Below, in pieces: positions 60,570-64,000 of a DNA stretch of 64,000 nt; position 1 is the stretch's first letter, and every line of letters begins with the position of its first letter. Below the pieces are notes generated by a model. It worked only from the letters and a program-made list of their open reading frames with translations. It was not told the origin of the DNA and did no database searches. The DNA is from PGZG01 sp046292765 (GTDB lineage Bacteria; Pseudomonadota; Gammaproteobacteria; Pseudomonadales; Alcanivoracaceae), in NCBI GenBank assembly GCA_046292765.1, contig JBKBQA010000005.1:186001-250000 (forward strand), read 5' to 3'. The position numbers and the translations under genes were made by a program.

Positions 60570-61037
60570 TCAGTGCAGCGCGTCGTGATTGGCCGGAATG
60601 TCGTCCTCCGGACCAAACAGACAGCCGAGCTGCTGGCACTCGTCCAGCAGCTGGGAGGTGGCATCGACGTTGGCCTGAACGAAATGGATGAACTGCTCGA
60701 AGGCGACCCCGGCCCGGCCCAGCAGCAGGTCGCAGGCCACCACCCGTGGCAGGGCGTCATCATTGACGTCGATAAAGATCTTGAGACTCGGCCAGGTCAT
60801 GTTCAGGCGCGGAATTTCGGCAAGCAGCATCAACATGCTGGCCGGCCGGATTTCCACTTCGGTGCTCAGCAGCAGGCCATCCTCTTCGACGAACAGGCGG
60901 CTGTCGAGCACCCCTTCCCGGCTCTGCAATTCGGACAGATGCAGGCCATGGCACTGGTCGCAGATGTAATGGTGAATGCCGGCCTGACGCAGCCATCGCT
61001 CGACCTGGGCAGCATCGGGAACCACTAAAGCCAGCAT
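60570..61037 (-). CDS. YbjN domain-containing protein
   Basis: A protein of 155 residues from the ATG at 61037, which has a GAGGAG site; the open frame extends 112 codons further without support. HYICDQCHGLHLSEL, LFVEEDGLLLSTEVEIRPAS and IFIDVNDDALPRVVACDLLL are YbjN-type blocks; this fold is related to type III secretion chaperones and its role is poorly known. Two Cys in a CxxC arrangement are present. It is the first gene of a run with the 2OG oxygenase (1 bp between stop and start) and the Gly-rich protein. Confidence 0.82.
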   Translation of the reverse strand: MLALVVPDAAQVERWLRQAGIHHYICDQCHGLHLSELQSREGVLDSRLFVEEDGLLLSTEVEIRPASMLMLLAEIPRLNMTWPSLKIFIDVNDDALPRVVACDLLLGRAGVAFEQFIHFVQANVDATSQLLDECQQLGCLFGPEDDIPANHDALH

Positions 61038-61217
61038 CGTCACTCTCCTCAACAGACAAGCGCGCATGATCGGGCATTCTACCAGACAAGGGAAGCAACC
61101 CCGACTCCAGCGCGGATTGACCGGAGTGTTCGCCGATCTGACCTGATCGGCTTTGGCGCCGCCGGCTGCCGCCGCTATGATGCCGCCTGCCAGCGAACAA
61201 CAAAAACGGGGAACTGC

Positions 61218-61922
61218 ATGTCTGACCACACCACCTGGGTGGCCTTCCGCTCCAGCGACAACCTGCACCAGACCACTGACAGCTTCATCCAGCGGATGCG
61301 CTCTGGTGCCAGCCGACCAGAGCCGGAAACCATCGAGAAGATCATGTCGACCTTCATGCAGGAGGTATTGCACAACTTTTTTATCGTGCCGACGGAACAG
61401 GCCGGCCTGCCATCATCGACCCAGAAGATCGTCCAGTTCACCGTCGACACCATTAATAAGGCCACCCATCTGGTCATCAAAAGCACGGTGCGCAAGCTCG
61501 ACATCGACCAGAATCGTCGCGCCGCCGAGTACATGGATACGGTGCGCTTCTCGAAAGAGATCAACGGCGAGCAGATCTGGTTTGTCGCCTTCCCGCTGAA
61601 TGACATGATGGCCCTGAAGGGTCGCAAGGCGTTCGAGCTCGGCATCAATGGTCAGGGCAAGCAGGCGCTGCCGGCGTTGCTGGAGTATTTTCACCAGCTC
61701 ACCGATATTGCCCTGTACTGGTATTTCGAAGAGCCGATGAAACTGCTGCGGTTCGGCCCGATCATGCGCAAGGTGTCGGATGTCGGCGTGGCCACCACTC
61801 GCAAGGCCACCCATACGGTGATCGACAAGGTAATTCCGGGAATGAATGACGAGCAGCTGGTGATATCGTGCAAATACGCCAGAATGCAGCTGGTGGACGG
61901 GCCGAAGCGGCACGACATCTGA
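61218..61922 (+). CDS. Conserved hypothetical protein (234 residues)
   Basis: A soluble protein that I cannot assign. It starts MSDHTTWVAFRSSDNLHQTT after a GGGGA site. The sequence mixes helices (IEKIMSTFMQEVLHNFF, QKIVQFTVDTINKATHLVIK, ALPALLEYFHQLTDIALYWY) with a few strands, and has no Cys cluster, signal peptide or membrane segment. Two short segments resemble each other, INKATHLVIKSTVRK and TRKATHTVIDKVIPG, which hints at an internal repeat. It is divergent from the YbjN gene and ends at a symmetric hairpin shared with the next gene. Confidence 0.75.
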   Translation: MSDHTTWVAFRSSDNLHQTTDSFIQRMRSGASRPEPETIEKIMSTFMQEVLHNFFIVPTEQAGLPSSTQKIVQFTVDTINKATHLVIKSTVRKLDIDQNRRAAEYMDTVRFSKEINGEQIWFVAFPLNDMMALKGRKAFELGINGQGKQALPALLEYFHQLTDIALYWYFEEPMKLLRFGPIMRKVSDVGVATTRKATHTVIDKVIPGMNDEQLVISCKYARMQLVDGPKRHDI

Positions 61923-61926
61923 TTAA

Positions 61927-61951
61927 CAAGGGGCGCCGCCGGCGCCCCTTG
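61927..61951. terminator. Symmetric hairpin between convergent genes
   Basis: CAAGGGGCGCC and GGCGCCCCTTG form an 11-bp stem between the stop codons of two convergent genes. There is no long T-run on either side. Confidence 0.65.
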
Positions 61952-61966
61952 TGGTTATGACCGGGC

Positions 61967-62527
61967 CTACTCTGCGGCAGGACAGGATTCCAGCATTCTC
62001 GCCAGTGCTTTCTGCTCTTCTTCGCCACTGTCCAGCTGATAGCGCTGCTTCACCCGCTGCCAGCGCTGGGCATACTCGCACCAGTAACGCGGCAGCGGCG
62101 TCCACGCTTCCGGGTTCAGGTCGCCACGCTCCGACGCCGACACCCGATCAACAACGATCAGGTTATCCTTGTCATTAATGAACGCCAGCTTCTGCTCCCG
62201 ACTCCAGTCTGCCGCACCATGCATTTCGGCATGAGGCGGCGTTACCAGCGGCACCACCCAGATCAAGTGCAGCGGCAATTGCACGTCCCGGCCCCAGCTC
62301 TGCCAGGAACCGGCAGCGATTTCGCATGCCTCCGGATCAGCCCAGGTGATCAGGTTGGCTGCGTTGGCAATCAGCACCCGGGTTTCGGTGTGCTGGCAAC
62401 TGCCTTCCTGGTAGGTCCACTCCATCGGCCAGGGCTCCGGCGCTGCTGCCGCTTCCGGTTTCCCGGCCGGCTGCTCGCCGCAGCCTGACAGCATCAGGGC
62501 AATACTCACTGCAATCATGCGTTTCAC
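61967..62527 (-). CDS. Lipoprotein with a degenerate HNH/DUF1524-like domain
   Basis: A protein of 186 residues that begins at a GTG with a GGAGGT site upstream. The type II signal peptide is MKRMIAVSIALMLSGC. The rest follows the DUF1524-type HNH nuclease plan: WSREQKLAFINDKDNLIVVD, SASERGDLNPEAWTPLP, YWCEYAQRWQRVKQRYQL and a C-terminal Cys pair. In active members the first motif is DHVVPL; here it reads LIWVVPLVTPPHAEM, so the Asp-His pair is Ile89-Trp90, with another His at 99. It may be an inactive relative with a structural or immunity role, or may use His99. It is convergent with the gene at 61218. Confidence 0.68.
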   Translation of the reverse strand: MKRMIAVSIALMLSGCGEQPAGKPEAAAAPEPWPMEWTYQEGSCQHTETRVLIANAANLITWADPEACEIAAGSWQSWGRDVQLPLHLIWVVPLVTPPHAEMHGAADWSREQKLAFINDKDNLIVVDRVSASERGDLNPEAWTPLPRYWCEYAQRWQRVKQRYQLDSGEEEQKALARMLESCPAAE

Positions 62528-62677
62528 GGCTCACCTACCTCCTGCCAGTTCAGTCCGGCAAACAGCATGCATGCTGACAACGTCAGCAGCCACCCGGGTT
62601 TGTCGGAAAAATGTCACCGGTCATCCCCGTGTCCGACAACGGCGCATGTCACCTTGCCAGTACCAGAGCGATTGACT

Positions 62678-63751
62678 ATGGTCGAGCGGCCTGTCGCCGG
62701 AGCCTTTTGCCCCATGCCTGCCCTGTCTGCTCTCACCCCGGAACGCCTGATCGACGATCGTGGGCAGCCCCACAAAGGCATTTTTGCGGCCAGCGTGCCG
62801 CTGATCAACGGCCTTGAAGCAGACTATCGCAATGGCCTCGGCAAGCGGGTGCCACGCTGGCGTCGTCCGCTCCATTACAAACAGTTCCAGTACTTCGGCG
62901 TGATCAGCGACGAGATTCTGATTGGCTGCGCGCTGGCGGATACGGCATTGCTGGGTCTGGCGTTCGTCTATGTGTTTGATGTCCGCCGGCAACAACTTCG
63001 TGAGTACACCTGGCGCTCACCGCTGGCACGGGCGATGTCACTGAGCCCATCGCCGACCCATGGCGAGAGTCATTTCCGGCAGACCGGCATCGACATTTGC
63101 CTGGGCTACCGGGAAGAAAGTGGTGTACTGGTTAAAACGCTGAAAATCGTCAGTGCCGATATCGACGTGGACGCAGAAATGCGAGAGGACGGCTTTACCC
63201 CCATGTCTCTGTGCACCCGCGCCGGCGTCAATGGCTGGGTCTACGCCAACAAGGTGGCGGGGCAAGCCGTCACCGGTGAACTGCGCCTGGATGGCGTGCA
63301 GCAGGATCTGGCGGCGCTCGGCGCCTGTGGTCACCATGATTTTTCCGCCGGCTACATGCGTCGGGAAACCTTCTGGAACTGGGCCTGCTTCAGCGGCCAG
63401 CAACAGGGGCATCGCGTTGGCATCAATCTCTCTTGCGGTGTCAACGAAACCACCTATACGGAAAACTGTCTCTGGATAGACGGGCATCTGATCAAGGTGG
63501 ATGCGGTGCGTTTCGACTATGATGGTGATGATCTGATGCAACCCTGGCGGGTGACCAGTCTGGATGGTCAGGTGGAATTATCGTTTATTCCCCGGGGCAA
63601 TCACCGCGAGGCCATGAATCTGGGCCTCTTCGCCAGCAATTTCAACCAGCTGTTCGGCCAATTCAACGGCGTGCTGCGCCCTGCCGACCGAAACGCTATC
63701 GAGATCCGTCAGCTAAACGGATTTGTTGAGGAGCAATACGCCAAATGGTGA
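62678..63751 (+). CDS. DUF2804 family protein
   Basis: A protein of 357 residues from the ATG at 62678; an ATG at 62714 with a CGGAG site is an alternative, and the open frame reaches 62567. ALTPERLIDDRGQPHKGIF, HYKQFQYFGVISDEILIGCA, GACGHHDFSAGYMRRETFWN and GINLSCGVNETTYTENCLWI are the conserved blocks of DUF2804. The family has no proven function; the fold is beta-rich and resembles AttH/carotenoid-hydratase-like proteins acting on lipids. Its stop overlaps the next gene start, so the two are coupled. Confidence 0.85.
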   Translation: MVERPVAGAFCPMPALSALTPERLIDDRGQPHKGIFAASVPLINGLEADYRNGLGKRVPRWRRPLHYKQFQYFGVISDEILIGCALADTALLGLAFVYVFDVRRQQLREYTWRSPLARAMSLSPSPTHGESHFRQTGIDICLGYREESGVLVKTLKIVSADIDVDAEMREDGFTPMSLCTRAGVNGWVYANKVAGQAVTGELRLDGVQQDLAALGACGHHDFSAGYMRRETFWNWACFSGQQQGHRVGINLSCGVNETTYTENCLWIDGHLIKVDAVRFDYDGDDLMQPWRVTSLDGQVELSFIPRGNHREAMNLGLFASNFNQLFGQFNGVLRPADRNAIEIRQLNGFVEEQYAKW

Positions 63752-64000
63752 GCCAGGACGCACCAAAAGAGCCAAAAGAGCCGAAGGAAGGCAAGGAACA
63801 TGATTACAGCCTGACGGCAATGCAGGAAAACTATCGCCGCGCCATGTTCTGGTGCCTTCAATATTGGCGCGAGTTACTCAATTTCCGCTTCGACAAGTAC
63901 ATGATTGTGCAAGTGCTGCCGGGCGTGTACGGCATCCTGCTGGCGGCGCTGGTTCTCAGCATTCTCTACGTCACGGTGATGGCATTCATGAAAGGGTTCT
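63745..64000 (+). CDS. DUF4282-like membrane protein, N-terminal part (cut by window edge)
   Basis: The ATG at 63745 overlaps the DUF2804 stop by 7 bp and the frame stays open to the window edge (85 codons). The start is charged and repetitive (KEPKEPKEGKE). Then comes WRELLNFRFDKYMIVQVLPG followed by a hydrophobic helix (VYGILLAALVLSILYVTVMA), the layout of DUF4282 proteins. It is probably an inner-membrane protein coexpressed with the DUF2804 gene. The C-terminus is not seen. Confidence 0.6.
   Translation, partial: MVSQDAPKEPKEPKEGKEHDYSLTAMQENYRRAMFWCLQYWRELLNFRFDKYMIVQVLPGVYGILLAALVLSILYVTVMAFMKGF

Overview
The window is a GC-rich (by eye about 60%) chromosomal segment of a gammaproteobacterium. 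The gene set (gltX followed by tRNA-Ala and tRNA-Glu, gltA divergent from sdhCDAB-sucAB-lpd-sucCD, a PA3496-family protein, PpnP, an Anbu-type proteasome homologue and an OadGAB sodium pump) suggests the Pseudomonadales and marine oligotrophs of the Alcanivorax type. That placement is inferred from gene content and gene order, not from a tree.

Layout. 0-2 kb: the end of one crotonase gene, a second crotonase and a MerR regulator, with a long inverted repeat between them. 2-5 kb: mscL, an 85-bp direct repeat carrying the end of a tRNA, tRNA-Glu, tRNA-Ala, gltX and a small secreted DUF4399 protein. 5-12 kb: an HD-GYP-like protein with an altered HD motif, a four-gene minus-strand run (membrane protein, TIGR01777 epimerase, gpsA, sixA), a DMT exporter and a PA3496-family protein. 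12-25 kb: the TCA-cycle block, with sdhCDAB and sucAB-lpd-sucCD on the minus strand and gltA divergent on the plus strand. 25-30 kb: secreted hydrolases and lipoproteins.

30-45 kb is the accessory region and the most interesting part. A two-partner secretion operon reads leftward: TpsB transporter, a lipoprotein with 18 tandem xDP triplets, a roughly 2,424-residue TpsA haemagglutinin, and a lipoprotein that is a likely immunity protein. It is followed by an orphan copy of the last ~650 residues of TpsA with its own divergent copy of the lipoprotein gene, and then by a decayed third junction abutting an insertion-sequence remnant. About 0.8 kb is identical between TpsA and the orphan, while the last ~130 residues and the paired lipoproteins differ. 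This is the pattern expected of a contact-dependent toxin/immunity cassette array. The variable tip keeps a Ser-containing elbow like that of alpha/beta hydrolases.

45-64 kb: a tandem solute-binding/lytic transglycosylase lipoprotein, two paralogous envelope proteins, an SMP-30-like protein with a 3-hydroxyisobutyrate-dehydrogenase-like enzyme, ppnP, an Anbu peptidase, oadGAB, a small heat-shock protein with a clear sigma-32 promoter, a glycine-rich secreted protein overlapping a 2OG-Fe(II) oxygenase and a YbjN protein, a lipoprotein with a degenerate HNH domain, a DUF2804 protein, and the start of a DUF4282-like membrane protein cut by the window edge.

Functionally, the centre of the window supplies the second half of the TCA cycle (citrate synthase, 2-oxoglutarate dehydrogenase, succinyl-CoA synthetase, succinate dehydrogenase) as one block. 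The flanks carry envelope maintenance, stress response and an interbacterial competition locus. Where a start codon has been moved inside a longer open frame, the reason (Shine-Dalgarno match, family length, promoter position) is given in the entry.
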